NCBI GenBank assembly: GCA_002749535.1
Contig: MZZL01000406.1
Span: 122,795-186,794 of the forward strand
DNA length: 64,000 bases
Direction of reading: 5' to 3'
Origin: Apophysomyces variabilis
Taxonomy: Eukaryota; Mucoromycota; Mucoromycetes; Mucorales; Mucoraceae
Shown: positions 44,312 through 60,375 of the stretch, piece by piece
Layout of the letters: each line of letters opens with the position of its first letter
Numbering within the stretch: the stretch's first letter is position 1
Position numbers and translations under genes: made by a program
The notes under the pieces: generated by a model
Databases searched by the model: none
Seen by the model: only the letters and a program-made list of their open reading frames with translations
What the model was told of the DNA's origin: nothing

Positions 44312-44879
44312 CGATCAGAAATGGTGTTCCGACCCAACCATCCCGCTCGCTTTTCAAACAAAAATAATCATCTCCCCACCTTTCTGTCAACCGAAACAAA
44401 AAAAATTTTTATTAGACCCTGACTTTGACAGCCAATGACAATGGATATCCGCTTTGATAAGCAATATAAAAAAAAATAACAACGGGAAATTCTGGAAACA
44501 AATCAGTTTCTCTTTTTTTTTGTGTGTGTACAGGTGTGGGGGGTCGGGGTAACAGAGAATTACAGAGTGAGGAGAGGAAAAGAAAGAGGGGACGGACGGG
44601 GCGAGAGTATATCATAACAATCATACTGTGATAAAGCGGGAAATCAAAAAGTACAAGAAAAAAGGGCTTATGGGTTTAATTATTTCATGTTTTCTTGGGT
44701 GGTTTTTCTTTTATTATTATTTGACAACCTATGTACATACAAATCTCTGGTATAACGTTTGAATAAAATAAAAAAAAAAGAGAAGGGAAAAATAGAGATG
44801 GCACATGTTTTTCTATACAAATGGAAAGATGAAATAAAAGGAATGCATGACTAATAAGAAAAGAGAAAAGGGTGTTCTT
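44312..44879. other. Intergenic, no gene seen
   Basis: A/T-rich with long homopolymer runs. It carries the 3' UTR of the zinc-finger gene to the right and the promoter of the small minus-strand gene to the left. Confidence 0.45.
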
Positions 44880-45584
44880 TTAGAAATGAAGGATTGAATG
44901 AATGGAAGGAAGCATTGCAGTAGCAGTTGTAGAAGAAGAGGAAGAGGCTTGGATGGTAATGGGCGGTAAAGTTCGGGCCTTGGGAGGGGCTTCCATCAGA
45001 TCCCATAAACTGGTGAGGGCGGGAACAGTACCAGGACGAGGTAAGGGATCGAACTGGTTGCATTCCAATGGTGCGATCTTGGCGGTGTGTCTTGGAGAAC
45101 CGGCCGGGGTGAGCACATGGGGCGATAGGGTGGGGGAGGTTTCGGGTGTGAACAAGAATTCCGGCTCAGAATCAAAGTTGCTGGTGGTAGACAAAGCAGG
45201 TGAAGGGGGTTGGGATGGTTGTTGTGATTGTGATGCGGCTTGTTGTGGTTGTGTACGTGCTCGTTTTTGTTGTTTCTGTTTTCGATCTCGCTTACGGTTA
45301 GGCGAGGTATGGATACGAACATGACGAGTCAGTTCATCCGAACGAGAGAAGCGCTTTTCGCAACCAGGGAAAGTACATTGATGAGGTTTTTCGCCTGTAT
45401 GAGTTCGAATATGACGAGTTTGATGCTCCAAACGATAGAATGATTTTTGGCAGGTTGGGAAAGGACATTTGTATGGACGAGGTACATTGGCTTTATCGAC
45501 CGGGGCAATGGCTCGTTTTTGAACGGGTGCCGTTGTAGTAGTAGGAGCAGTAGTAGTAGTACTAGTACTAGTAGCGGAATACAT
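44880..45584 (-). CDS. C2H2 zinc-finger transcription factor, Mig1/CreA-like
   Basis: Probable carbon-catabolite repressor. Single exon, 234 residues from the Met beginning [10 protein letters not shown] reject the longer frame because its first 46 codons are the translation of a GA-repeat leader. Two fingers at residues ~37-95 closely match CreA/Mig1: [29 protein letters not shown], and the diagnostic [12 protein letters not shown] recognition helix. A basic segment follows ([14 protein letters not shown]), then Pro/Ser/Thr-rich sequence. The protein is shorter than ascomycete CreA (~400 residues). DNA target is expected to be GC-rich SYGGRG-type sites, by family. Confidence 0.9.
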   Translation of the reverse strand: MYSATSTSTTTTAPTTTTAPVQKRAIAPVDKANVPRPYKCPFPTCQKSFYRLEHQTRHIRTHTGEKPHQCTFPGCEKRFSRSDELTRHVRIHTSPNRKRDRKQKQQKRARTQPQQAASQSQQPSQPPSPALSTTSNFDSEPEFLFTPETSPTLSPHVLTPAGSPRHTAKIAPLECNQFDPLPRPGTVPALTSLWDLMEAPPKARTLPPITIQASSSSSTTATAMLPSIHSILHF

Positions 45585-45621
45585 TTTCAAGAAGTAGAAA
45601 GAAAGAAGAAAGAAAGAGAGA

Positions 45622-45654
<33 letters not shown>

Positions 45655-47803
45655 TATACAGGAAAAATGGGGGAGAGGGATAACAAAGGAAAGAGGGGTT
45701 TTATATAGGCTATTGATGGCAAAGATAGGAAATATTATCATAATCACAGCATTGATCGTAATCTTTTTTTTTCTTACTCCTCTTTTTTTTTCAACCCCTC
45801 TCCGAAAAACCTCCGCTCCGGTAATCCAAACTCTTTTTTTTTTCCTCCACAACCCGATGGTAAAAATGATAAACCTCGATTAGGCAATCGCTGAATTTCA
45901 CTCGAAACCCCCGCCAATAGTTCTCACGTATTCCACCACACAGATGAACCACCTTATCTGAACGGGGTTTTTTGTGGGGTATCCACGGATATGGTTATTT
46001 CCCGCCCTAACAACCACTTCCCCATTTCATCCTCCGACCCTTCGCTCTCTCTCTCTCTCTCCCTTCCTCCTCCTACTTCTCCTCCTCCTCCCTTCCTTTG
46101 CCCTACTTGGGTCAACAACTATTTGCATTTGATATAGACAGAATAAAGAAATAAATACATGGATCCATCTTGTCTCTTTTTTTTATGTCTAACCAAAAAT
46201 CACCTCCTATGGCTGGATAATCAGGCAGCTTTCATTCTGATTCCCAAGTGAAACGATGTACAAATGTTTTGTTATCCCACAAAAAAAAGTGATCACAGAT
46301 ACACTTTTTTTGCGGGCGAGTCACTTATCATATGGACTGTACAACGTCTCCATGCAATCGTTGTTTGTCTTTCTTTCCCCTTTCACATGTTACCGTTGTC
46401 ATCACGCACAAAAAAAAAACCGAGGTGCGTTGCCATGGAAAAGCCAAAATGTAAAATAGTACATTCTACTTTATAGAATTCGTAATATGAATTCTATACA
46501 AGAAACAGACCCAAGATTGGATATAGCTTTCTTAGAAAAACAGAGAACAAAAATGCATTCAGATCGATTTTCTCTTCTCTTTCTAATATAGAGAGCATTT
46601 ATGGAAGTATTACAATTTCATAACATGACATTTCTAGGATAGCAAGTCCAAATACGCATCTCAGAATACTTAAGCTTTGTAAAAAAAGGAACCAGTATTT
46701 GTTGTCATATTTTGTCCCCTTTCTCTTTGTTAGTCTCCTTAGACTAGGTGCACTGCATACGAAGTAGAATAACTCCGGGACTTATGGAACCCGAATGAAT
46801 GTTACAGGCATTGTTACCATTATCTAGTACATATTACAATCCGTTCACATAACTTTCAGGGATTTTTTTTTCTTTCTTCTACTATCAGCGTTGTATCTGA
46901 ATGTATATCGCACAAGAAAATAAAAGAAAAAAGGAGTCAACTTACAATCAAAAGCAAATCAGATTCTTTGGTTGGCCCCGCCTACTATCAAGGATGGACT
47001 GATACGACGTACAAGAGTAGTATGATTGTTGTTCGATGAATGGATAACAGGGTTATCATTTCCATTTTTGAACAAAAAGAATTAAAGACCATCACCTAAT
47101 CAGAGACACACGTGTTTCGTTCTTTGCTCTTCATCCGATCGGTTTGATTGAGAGAATCTGAACGTGTTATCACGGAGTTTAGCTCACCCTCCCCACTAGG
47201 AATAAAGAACTGAGTTTTTTTTCCCTATAACGCGGGATGGCGGCATTTGAACAGATAGCACTCTTTTTTTTTTGCCACATTGACTTGCTCTCTCTCTCTC
47301 TCACACACACCTTGCAACATTTTCCCAGGAAACTTGATAAAGCCTGGATAAGACTGGTTGATCCAATACTACCATTAGTTAACTTCTATTTAAAAGAAAT
47401 TAAGTAGGCACTATCCTTAAATGGGTGTTCTTCGGCAGTTTTCTTTGTTAGTCCTAGGGCAGAACTGAGTTAGGATGCAACCATGCATATCATTTGTCAT
47501 CATCAATAGAATAGGATTTGGCTCTCCATTGTTCTAGTCTCTCATTTCCTAGCAGATCAGATATTGTCTGACGATACCCTTTTTTTTTTCATTGTGCGTT
47601 CACGATCAGGCAACTTATTTTGCTTTTTTCGTGCTCTTTTGTTTTTTTTTTGGCCCGCCATGTCAACACGACTTGCAGCCAAAACGATGAGATCTTGTGA
47701 TAAGCTGAGCCACAGTCACGGTCCAGCTGGGGATTTCCCCGTTGGCTGTCTTTGCCCCTCTTCCATTTGTTTTCGTTTTTCCTTTTTTTTTTTGCCATTG
47801 GTC
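45585..47803. other. Long intergenic region, no supported gene
   Basis: 2.2 kb. It starts with the GA microsatellite and C/T-rich blocks (46040-46100), then AT-rich sequence. Frames of 60-70 codons lack motifs. From about 47560 it becomes the ATG7 leader; an in-frame upstream ATG (47660) exists but the extension is not homologous to ATG7. Confidence 0.45.
45614..45654. repeat. (GA)n microsatellite in the zinc-finger gene leader
   Basis: A run of about 20 AG dinucleotides with one interrupting T, 30-70 bases upstream of the minus-strand start codon, so read as (TC)n in the transcript leader. Polypyrimidine leaders like this are common at strong fungal promoters. Confidence 0.95.
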
Positions 47804-50598
47804 ATGACAGAATCAAACGTGGAGATACTTCAATTTGAACCCTTTGTATCGGCTGTTGATGCTGCATTTTGGCATGCCTTTACGACGAAGAAGTTGGATT
47901 ATCTTAAACTGAATGACGCCTCTCAGCCGTTGCGGGGTTATTATACCCCAGGTCAGCTTGCTGCGGACAATCAAGGTCAGGTAGTGGCTATGCCACCACG
48001 GCTTTGCCTTCCTGCTCAAGCTCTTGAAATAAATGATGAAACAAGGTAAAGAACAAGATAAGGATACAAAGTAAGAAAAAAAAGGAACATTGATTGTATA
48101 AGACCTTTGAATGCTTGTTCTGTATCGGGTGCATTGATCAATACCAATACGATTGAGGAATTTCGAAAGATGGACAAGAATAAACTCTTTTCTGAAGTAT
48201 CCCAAAAAGTCGGGTTTCCTTATTTTCTTTATTCTTATGTTCGACAAAAAACGGATCAGCGCAATAACACATTCTTTCTTTACAAACCAACAAAAAAAAT
48301 GACAAAATATTCTTATAGGTCTGGGATGCGATTCGAAGCAAACGTGCCCTAGATCAGCCCGAGTTACTTTCCCAGTTTATGCTACTTGCTTTTGCTGATC
48401 TCAAAAGATATAAATTCTATTACTGGTTTGCCTTCCCAGCTCTGATGCCTCAACCTTCACCATGGAAAATCACACAACCTGGCCAGTCTTTAGGTGAAAT
48501 CTACTCCCCAGAAGAGGTAACAGGGATATAGACAGTCTATCCACCTTTTTATTTCTACTGTATGCTAAGACTAACTGTCCCTTAGATTGATCATTTGGAG
48601 CGTGCCTATCAAGCGTATCGGAGCGGTGTTTCGGATGGTCATGCCATGTATTTTCTGATCAGATCCGATCAGGGTTCGTTCCGGATCGGTCGATTAAATG
48701 AATGGGACGATTTTTTTGCGGATGGTCCCCCTTCCAATGAAGTAAGTCCTATTCCACTCTCTCTATCTCTCTAGTTGATCCATTTCAACTTACCATGGTA
48801 TGACTTTGCAAACAGAAGTGTATGATTGGATTTGTTGATCCTGCAGCAGAGTCCTTGCCTGGATGGCCATTGCGCAACTTGTTAGCATTGGTTTATGAAT
48901 GTTGGGGACTCCGAAAGTTAAATGTATTGTGTTACCGCGGCAAGACTCACTCTCGTCTTCTTTATCTTGAATTTCCCGAAGTTTCCTGCTATACTAGCCA
49001 TGGTAAATTACCAATATTTCAGTAGGAAAATTTTTTACTTATGGAAGGCACCGAACAGAGGGACCTGTCAAAGCTGTGGGATGGGAAAGGAATGCACAAG
49101 GGAAATTAGGTCCCAGGATGGCGGATCTGGGACCACTCATGGATCCATTGAGGTAAGAGAAAAAAAAAAGGGTATGGGGAATACTCAAACGTTCCCCGCG
49201 CCTGGGACCACTTGTATAAACCTTTTCTTTTTTTAGGTTGGCTGATAGCGCAGTAGATTTGAATCTAAAGTTGATGCGTTGGCGGCTGGTGCCGGATCTG
49301 GATCTGGACAAAGTCAAGAACAACAAATGCTTACTACTTGGGGCAGGCACCCTAGGGTGTTACGTGGCGCGGAGCTTGCTGGTAAAAAATATTGGATGAA
49401 TCGCTTTATTAGACTAACTGTATGTTTGTTGCAAAAACTGAACTTTTTTTTTCCCTTTTTCATTTAGGGATGGGGTGTACGCCACATTACCTTTGTGGAT
49501 AATGGTCAGGTTTCCTTTTCAAATCCTACACGGCAACCCTTGTATGATTTTGAAGATTGTCTTGAAGGTGGTGCTCCTAAAGCGCAAGCAGCTGCTAAGC
49601 AATTGAAACGAATTCTACCTTCTCTGGTTAAGTCTCGCGAAGCACAAGAAGTCTGTTTAAAGTTTTTCTGACTCTGGTTGATCTTATAGAATGCTACCGG
49701 ACATCATTTGTCCATTCCGATGCCCGGCCATCCCGCTTCCTCAGATGACCAATTACGGCACGATATAGATGCCTTATCGGAACTGGTGGAGGCACATGAC
49801 ACACTTTTTCTGTTGACAGATAGTCGTGAAAGCCGTTGGTTCCCGACCCTTTTGGGCGCCAAGGCAAACAAGATGGTGATCAATGCCGCCTTAGGATTTG
49901 ATACGTATCTTGTCATGCGTCATGGCGCTCAGCTCGGGTGCTATTTCTGCAGTGATATCGTGGCGCCAACCGATGTAAGAAAAGAATGCATCTCTTTACG
50001 AAAGGATGTGTAACGTCCCTGTGTTTTCCTTTTTTTAGTCATTGACCGACAGGACACTGGATCAACAATGTACAGTGACTCGTCCAGGCTTGGCAGCTAT
50101 TGCAGGAGCTCTCGCCACAGAACTGATGGTTACCTTGTTACAACACAAAGACGGGTAAGTTTGTCACCGCCACGCAGAGGTGTCTTTATGTTTCTTTTCT
50201 CCTCATAGAGTCAACGCGCCTGCCGATCGAGGCATGGACGTAACAATGTCAACTGATACATCTTCTGTTCTTGGCATTGTCCCTCACCAAATACGAGGAT
50301 TTTTAAGTCATTTCAACAATATGTTGATCGTTGGTCAAGCTTATGATCGCTGTACTGCCTGTTCGGCAAAGGTATAGAATACAAAGAGCCCACCTTTTCC
50401 CGCCTTGTCCTCTTTTCTGGCTCACCGTTGCTTTTACAGGTCATCGAAGCCTATACTGCGGAACCATTCGATCTCATGAAAAAAGTCCTGGCGGATTCGG
50501 TATATCTGGAACATTTGACGGGAATAACTGACATGAAAAAGGAGAGCGAAAATTTACTGAACGATGATTGGGTTGCTGGAGATGATGATGATTTTTAA
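47804..50598 (+). CDS. ATG7: Autophagy E1-like enzyme ATG7
   Basis: Activates the ubiquitin-like proteins Atg8 and Atg12 for autophagosome formation. Twelve exons join in phase (47804-48045, 48103-48208, 48319-48516, 48586-48741, 48816-49002, 49059-49152, 49237-49381, 49468-49626, 49690-49974, 50039-50154, 50209-50371, 50440-50598) to about 669 residues. The N-terminal domain shows [18 protein letters not shown] and [10 protein letters not shown]. The E1 domain shows [30 protein letters not shown] and [14 protein letters not shown]-site residues lie in DTRESRW-like LTDSRESRW and [11 protein letters not shown]. The catalytic Cys is in [12 protein letters not shown]. The end is acidic ([11 protein letters not shown]), like the Atg8-binding tail. 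Exon 2 has a weak gtcggg donor. Confidence 0.95.
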
Positions 50599-51581
50599 CA
50601 GTAAAATGTGTTTGGTTATTGGGTGAAGAAGAAAAATGGTTCGATGCTTTGGACTACTATGTCCTTACAATAAAAAAAAACCTACAATGCCAGTGAGCCA
50701 ATGTGCAATAAGAAGATGGACAGCTAACCTGATCAACGACGGCATAGATCAGTAGGGAGCAAAAACACAGATGTCTTCCAGTAATGATTACTTTGCTAAA
50801 ATGTTTCGACAATAAATTCGCTGTTTCCTCGTGCTTCCGCTGTTCATGCGTGTAACCTGTCTATCCAACCTTACGAGAAACGTGCATCGATCACTCCATC
50901 TACATGTGGCAGAGTAATAGAACTGTAGCTCTTGTTGCTCAATCTATGATATCTATCTGCGGGAAGCGTATGTATGTTTTTGTGGCAGTACTTCTTACGA
51001 CATTGATCGGACAATGATTTTCTTATTTTTGCGAATGCGTTAACACTACACGTCCATTGAAAAAGAAAACAGTGCTGATCTCCCTGTCATCCTTTCGTTT
51101 TATTTGTTGGTTGAACAAGTTTATGGGTTTGCCCTTATATTAGTTTGGAAATCGAGATCATAAGATGGACAGCGCGCGCTGATTATCTGTCAAAACTCAG
51201 ACAAAAGCACGGTTCATCTCACTCTTGAGGAACATCCTTAGTACGAGTGCTTGTTATAAAATCAACGTTTGTCCATTTCCAAAACAATCACTTAACAGAG
51301 TATTCTTTGTTTGAACACAAATAGATTCACAAATACAGTTTTCCTTGTCTTGGTTTCCTTTTGTTTGTTTATCATTGTCCAGTTAATTTTGGTTGGAACC
51401 TACTGGAAAAAGCCGGAAAGTGCATGAAGGCACCAGAAAGTCCGCGAATTTTCACTCTCCGGTTGAAGATGGCTGATGTTGAAACGACTTTTGCCTATAA
51501 AGCGTCAGGATCCCCGCGAGGTAACCACGCAATTTTCTTCTTTTTTTTTTATCCATTTAAACAAAGCGCTCTACATACATC
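50599..51581. other. Intergenic / HSP104 promoter
   Basis: Nearly 1 kb. The first part is the ATG7 3' flank, with no gene. The last 200 bases form the HSP104 promoter with a heat-shock element and a TATAAAGC box at about 51497. Confidence 0.5.
51435..51454 (+). promoter_or_regulatory. Heat-shock element upstream of HSP104
   Basis: AGAAAGTCCGCGAATTTTCA contains inverted five-base units GAA-nn-TCC-nn-GAA-nn-TTC, three perfect and one with a single change. It lies about 130 bases before the start codon and 45 bases before a TATAAAGC box. This is the binding pattern of trimeric heat-shock factor Hsf1. Confidence 0.7.
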
Positions 51582-54406
51582 ATGAGTAATATGCAATTTA
51601 CGGAAAAGGTCGAGAAGACACTGGGTATAGCGCAAAGTTTAGCCCGCGAATTTAGTCATTCTCTGCTACACCCAGCCCATATCGCATGTGCCCTCTTTGA
51701 TGAAACAGACGGTCAATCACTGTTCAAATCGATTATCGAAAAAGCTGGAGCAGAACCAACTACGGTCGAAAGAGGTTACAAGAAACAGATGGTGCATCTT
51801 CCTGCGCAAGACCCGCCTCCGACCGAGGTTTCCATCAGTCCTCAGACAGCCAAATTGTTACGAAACGCCGAATCCCATATGAAATCTCAGAAGGACTCCT
51901 ATATTTCCGTGGACCATCTCATTTTGGCATTAGCAGACGAATCAAACACATTCCAACCCATGAAAGATGCTGGTATTACTAAGAAGGCACTCGAAAACGC
52001 CGTATCACAAGTCCGTGGCAATCGTCGAGTGGATAGCAAAAACGCCGAAGAAGTTTACGAGGCCCTGTCAAAATACGCGATCGATTTGACACAAATGGCC
52101 CAGTCAGGCAAACTGGACCCAGTTATTGGTCGAGGTGTGTTTCAGAAAGCGGCATAAGATAAACATATAAAGATACTGACCTTAACTTTGTTTTATTTGT
52201 CAGATGATGAAATCCGTCGTGTCATCCGGGTTCTTGCAAGACGTACCAAGAATAATCCGGTCTTGATCGGTGAACCTGGTGTGGGTAAAACTGCCATTGT
52301 TGAGGGACTCGCACGTCGTATTGTCGAACGCGATGTTCCCCAAACACTTCAATGCAAGTTGTTCTCCCTCGATATGGGTGCTTTAATTGCTGGCGCCAAG
52401 TACCGTGGCGAGTTTGAAGAAAGACTGAAAGCGGTATTAAAGGAAGTGAAGGAATCTCAAGAAGGAATCATCCTTTTCATTGATGAAATCCATACTGTTT
52501 TAGGTAAGTTTTGGCTACAACAACACGTTGGAGAGTGTCAAAGTTGGCCCTTTGCTAATCCTTGCTCTATTCTTTCACAGGGGCTGGCAAAGGTGAAGGA
52601 TCCATGGATGCTGCCAATCTCTTGAAACCGATGCTTGCACGTGGTGAACTCCGATGTATTGGCGCAACCACACTTACCGAATATCGTGAGATTGAAAAAG
52701 ATCCTGCCTTTGAGCGTCGTTTCCAAAAGGTGGATGTGGGCGAACCTTCTGTGGCTGCAACCATTTCCATTTTACGAGGTCTGAAGGAGCGATACGAAAC
52801 TTACCATGGTGTCAAGATCACTGATTCAGCGCTGGTGTCAGCTGCTCAACTGTCGGACCGCTATATCACGACCCGTTTCTTACCTGATAAGGCCATCGAT
52901 CTGATTGATGAGGCAGCGGCCAATACTCGTGTACAGCTCGATTCGAAGCCTGAAGAGATCGACGTTCTCGAGCGAAGACACTTCCAGCTTGAGATTGAAG
53001 CCATGGCGCTTGGCAAGGAAAAGAACAACAAGGAGTCGCAAGAGCGGTTGGAACGTGTCCGAGAAGAAATGGCCCGCATCCAAGAACAGCTTAAACCATT
53101 GAAGCTCAAGTATGATATGGACAAAGGACGACTGGATGAGATTCGAGAGCTTAAGCAGAAATTGGACGAGCTGAAGCGCAAAGCAATCGAGGCGAAGAAT
53201 CGATATGACTTGGCAACAGCTGCAGACATTGAGTATTATGCCATCCCAGATGTCGAACAACGTATCGCTACACTAACCGCAGAGAAGCAGCGCAAATTGG
53301 CTGAGGCGCCGATGGTGACCGATCAAGCACAGTCCACGTCCCTTTTGAGCGAGATCGTCCGACCAGAGCAGATCATGGAGGTTGTCTCTCGATGGACCGG
53401 TATTCCTGTCCAGCAACTTGCGAAATCAGAGCGCGAGAAATTGTTGCACATGGAAACCGAATTGCGACACAAGGTTGTAGGTCAAGACCAAGCAATACAG
53501 GCTGTCAGTAATGCCATCCGACTCTCCAAGGCAGGCCTGCAGAACCCTAACAAACCCCTGGCAAGCTTTATGTTCTTGGGTCCCACCGGTGTCGGTAAAA
53601 CCTTGCTTTGCAAGACGTTAGCCGAATTCTTATTCAACGACGAACGAGCGATGATCCGTATCGATATGAGTGAACTGATGGAGCAGCATAGCGTAGCCAA
53701 ACTTCTTGGTGCACCTCCAGGGTATGTCGGTCACGAAGAAGGAGGTCTGTTCGAATCCGTGCGTCGCAAGCCCTATGCCGTGGTGCTGCTGGATGAGCTA
53801 GAAAAGGCTCATAAGGATGTGGCTAACGTACTTCTGCAAGTCCTCGATGAAGGCTTTATTCACGATTCCAAAGGGCGACGCATCGATTTCCGTAACACGA
53901 TCATTGTCATGACTTCCAATCTTGGAGCCCATCTTCTGGCAGAGCAAATCGGTGCGAGCGAAAGCAGCATGAACCTTTTGAAGGAACAGATTCTACAGAT
54001 CGTGCGCAATCATTTCAGTCCCGAATTTACCAACCGTATCGATGAGCTTGTGATATTCAATCGACTCTCGCAAAACAACATTACAGATATTGTGGATGTT
54101 CGACTGGAAGAAGTCCAGACCCGACTAGCCGATCGCAAGATTACGCTTCAAGTGTCCCAGGCAGCTAAAGAATGGCTGGGTCAGCAAGGTTATGAGCCAG
54201 TGTTTGGTGCTCGGCCATTGAACCGAGTCATCCAACAGCGATTACTGAACCCGTTGGCACGATTGATTATTGATGGTGGCGTCCGAAATGGCGAAGTTGT
54301 CCGCGTGGATGTATCAAACAATATGCTTGAAGTATTGAGAAATCATGAGAGTCAGGCGGACTATGTCGTGGAAGAACCTATGGAGGAAGATGAAGAAATG
54401 GACTAA
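51582..54406 (+). CDS. HSP104: Hsp104/ClpB-type disaggregase
   Basis: A hexameric AAA+ chaperone that extracts proteins from aggregates with Hsp70. Exons 51582-52134, 52204-52503, 52581-54406 give about 892 residues. Order: N-terminal Clp repeats ([28 protein letters not shown]), NBD1 with Walker A GEPGVGKT and Walker [10 protein letters not shown], the middle coiled coil (residues ~410-530, rich in Glu/Lys/Arg), NBD2 with GPTGVGKT and [11 protein letters not shown], arginine finger region [11 protein letters not shown], then [11 protein letters not shown]. No mitochondrial presequence, and the acidic end [11 protein letters not shown] resembles the TPR-binding tail of cytosolic Hsp104; so it is the cytosolic-nuclear form, not mitochondrial Hsp78. 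A heat-shock element sits upstream. Confidence 0.96.
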
Positions 54407-55085
54407 AGCATGAGAAAAAAAGAATTTTACTTGTCCTTCCCTTTTTTTTTCTCTCTTTCATTGTAATAACAAACAGACAAATTACTGTAAATATTAATAA
54501 ACTAAAAGACATATCATTCTAAAGATTTAGACTTGTTCGTCTTCTTTCGTATTCTTGAGTAGCGTAATATAAAAGAGGTAGATAGAGGTTTCCAAATTTT
54601 TATTTTTATCAACCAGGTCTAAAAGAGATACAAGGAAAGATTGAAGCATACAAGTGTAACTCAATAATAAGTACCAGAGACAAGATGACCACATTTATTG
54701 CTGCAGTGGATACCATTGCGAGTGCATGTGCTGCATTGACTTTCAAACGCGTACATCCATTCACTTCCAGTAGGGCTGGTAATACAAAAATAAAGGGGTT
54801 GCTAGCTCATAATATTCCATCATCAGTCCAAGGTTGTCGCATAATTCGTTGCTCAGTTCGTATACATAGGCTCTCGATCAAGGGGAATTTCAAGGTGACT
54901 CAATAAGATCTATAGCTTTATTCAGGATAATTCTTATACAGTATCTCCCAAAAACAATCTCTCGCAAACTACCAAAATCGAAGTCGCAGTGCAGTGGAAT
55001 TAAATGTCGCAACAAATGAAAAAAAAAATTCAATGCCATCCTTTTTCTGCTTAGCTACCGCTTTACCTCATTTTAAAAGTGCATC

Positions 55086-55560
55086 CACATCCTTGAGCTC
55101 TCTCCATGCCCACTGTTAAACAGTCAAAAGCAGAACTCGCTGTAGCCAAGGCTGAAATTAGTATGCTCAAACAACACAACGCTTCACTTCTTGGCTCAAG
55201 TTTTCCTAAATGCCAAGTCTGTTGCATCTATTTCCTCTAATACAACCCGTCCATTCAATCCACATGCCTAATACATATCAAATCTCCACAAAAGCTATCC
55301 GTCGCATCAGGGCCCCTGTCCGGCCTGCTGTCGCCCGCTTCTTTCTTGCAAAAAGGCTTTTTTGATACTCACGCCCTTCCCCGATATTTTTCCATCCCCC
55401 CTCAATTTTTATCACATTGATCTAGCCCGGCCAGACACAATTATTATTTTTGCGCTCATTTAAACCACTGGATAAACCCAAGAAACTAGATAGTGCTATG
55501 TTGAAACTCGATGTCATTCACTTAGCTCTAAAAAGAAAGTAATCCACAAACCTCTATAAG
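55086..55560 (+). pseudogene. Decayed retrotransposon-like ORF fragments
   Basis: Short coding-like pieces follow one another in different frames: MPTVKQSKAELAVAKAEI, SVASISSNTTRPFNPHA, IRRIRAPVRPAVARFFLAKR, DTHALPRYFSIPPQF and KPLDKPKKLDSAMLKLDV. They are separated by frameshifts and stops. Composition and the coiled-coil-like start recall the first ORF of LINE-type elements in Mucorales genomes, but I cannot name a family. Clearly non-functional. Confidence 0.4.
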
Positions 55561-56451
55561 ACGCATCCAGAGTCTGTAAGCTAGAATAATGACATATCTA
55601 ATACCTTAACAATCTATCCCATAAGCAAATCAACTTCTTAATATCAGAACTTGAGATGCATTGCGAGTTGTCAAGATGTCTTACTTGCAAAAAGATCAAT
55701 AAAGGGTACTTTGTGTATTCTTGCACTTTTACCGCAGTAATACGATCTGGATGGGCGTTTCAACCATTATTCCGTTTATCTAGCATAAGAAACGCACAAT
55801 GAAAAGCATGTTGTTCATTTGTTTATTTTCCTTCACATGTCATTTTCGTTCTTTTCCCGTCATTTTCTGTAAGCATGACATAATTTTGAATCAAGATAGA
55901 CATTGAGGTATTATTGATGGGAACAGTAGACAGAGTTATAAACTGTATCTACACGTGTAGTATTTATGTAACATTCCATGCAGATTCGTTGTACAATGAA
56001 AAGGAAATGACATAAACTATGTAAACTTTGTTCGGATGCACCCCAAGATGATGCAACTTTTACGTACTCTATTCGAAGACATACCAAGATAGTCTTTCAC
56101 CGGGCGTGATGCAGACGAACTTTCAAATGATATGAAAGAAGAAGACTGTAGAAGACTTTAGCAGACAATAGGTATTCTATAAAAATTAAGAGAACATGAT
56201 AACCCCAACTGCACGACGTCCAACAAGAGCCAGCCAAACCGAGACTATGGTTGAATCACCCAGCTCTCGCAGGCGAATCAGCCGGCGAGAAGAGGAAAGA
56301 CCAGAATCGTCCCGAGCTCCTTTAAGGCGATCTGAGAGGCAGCAAGCAAAAAGACAGAAAAGGATCCACGAGTCAAGTGGATAGGGCTTTTACGCCCGGT
56401 ATTTAGTAAGTGTCATTGAAATACTATTGTTATTTTTCTTCTATTACTCAC

Positions 56452-56646
56452 CAATTGAAATTTATATACGCATCTTGCATTCACTTGGCGGGGAGATGGG
56501 TATGGCGTCGTCAGTTTCATGACAGGTATGTAAAAGTGGTCAATTCCAACTCTTATAACACAACAATTAATGTAATTTGTTAGCGTCAAGCCCAGTTTCC
56601 AAAATGCGCCAAGTGAATTTGCTAGATGCGACTTTAATTTTTGGAA
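56452..56646 (-). repeat. MITE-like element, copy 2 (inverted)
   Basis: Reverse complement of the element at 39866-40058 with roughly 90% identity and the same terminal inverted repeats (GCATCTTGCATTCACTTGG / GCATCTAGCAAATTCACTTGG). The translated frame seen across it on either strand is an artefact of the repeat. Confidence 0.8.
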
Positions 56647-56980
56647 ATAAAGCACTGTACCGACTAGATAAAATCTTGTTTTCCTTATATGAATCAGTAT
56701 CTGCTCTGAACGACCTGTGTTGTTACTATCAAGATTTGAAGCACATCATTCTGTTGAATCCCTGTTGGCTTGTTGCTTTGCGCACTAGTCCTTCCCTGAT
56801 ACGGTTGAAATGATTGGTCTTTGACCGGCCTTGATGTTCAGCAAATCATGCAAACCAACTCCGTCCTCTGAGTTTTTTGCATGTCACGTTGTGGCTTTTT
56901 ATCTCCTTTTTTTGGAATTCAGGAAAAAAAAGAGGGTTCCTTTTGCTGTTGCTCTTGCTAGTCATAAAGGCGGTTTCGAC

Positions 56981-60375
<3,395 letters not shown>

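Larger units (their letters stand above)
54407..56980. other. Long intergenic region with retroelement and MITE relics
   Basis: 2.6 kb without a confident gene. It holds a decayed retrotransposon-like ORF (55086-55560), MITE copy 2 (56452-56646) and a short Arg-rich frame (56196-56384, 62 codons) that I do not trust as a gene. AT-rich otherwise. The last 150 bases are the SPB1 leader. Confidence 0.45.

Noticed and set aside
45585..45722. Extended N-terminus of the zinc-finger protein with a Ser/Leu signal-like stretch
   Set aside because: It is the translation of a GA/TC microsatellite leader; the Met at 45584 gives the normal protein start.
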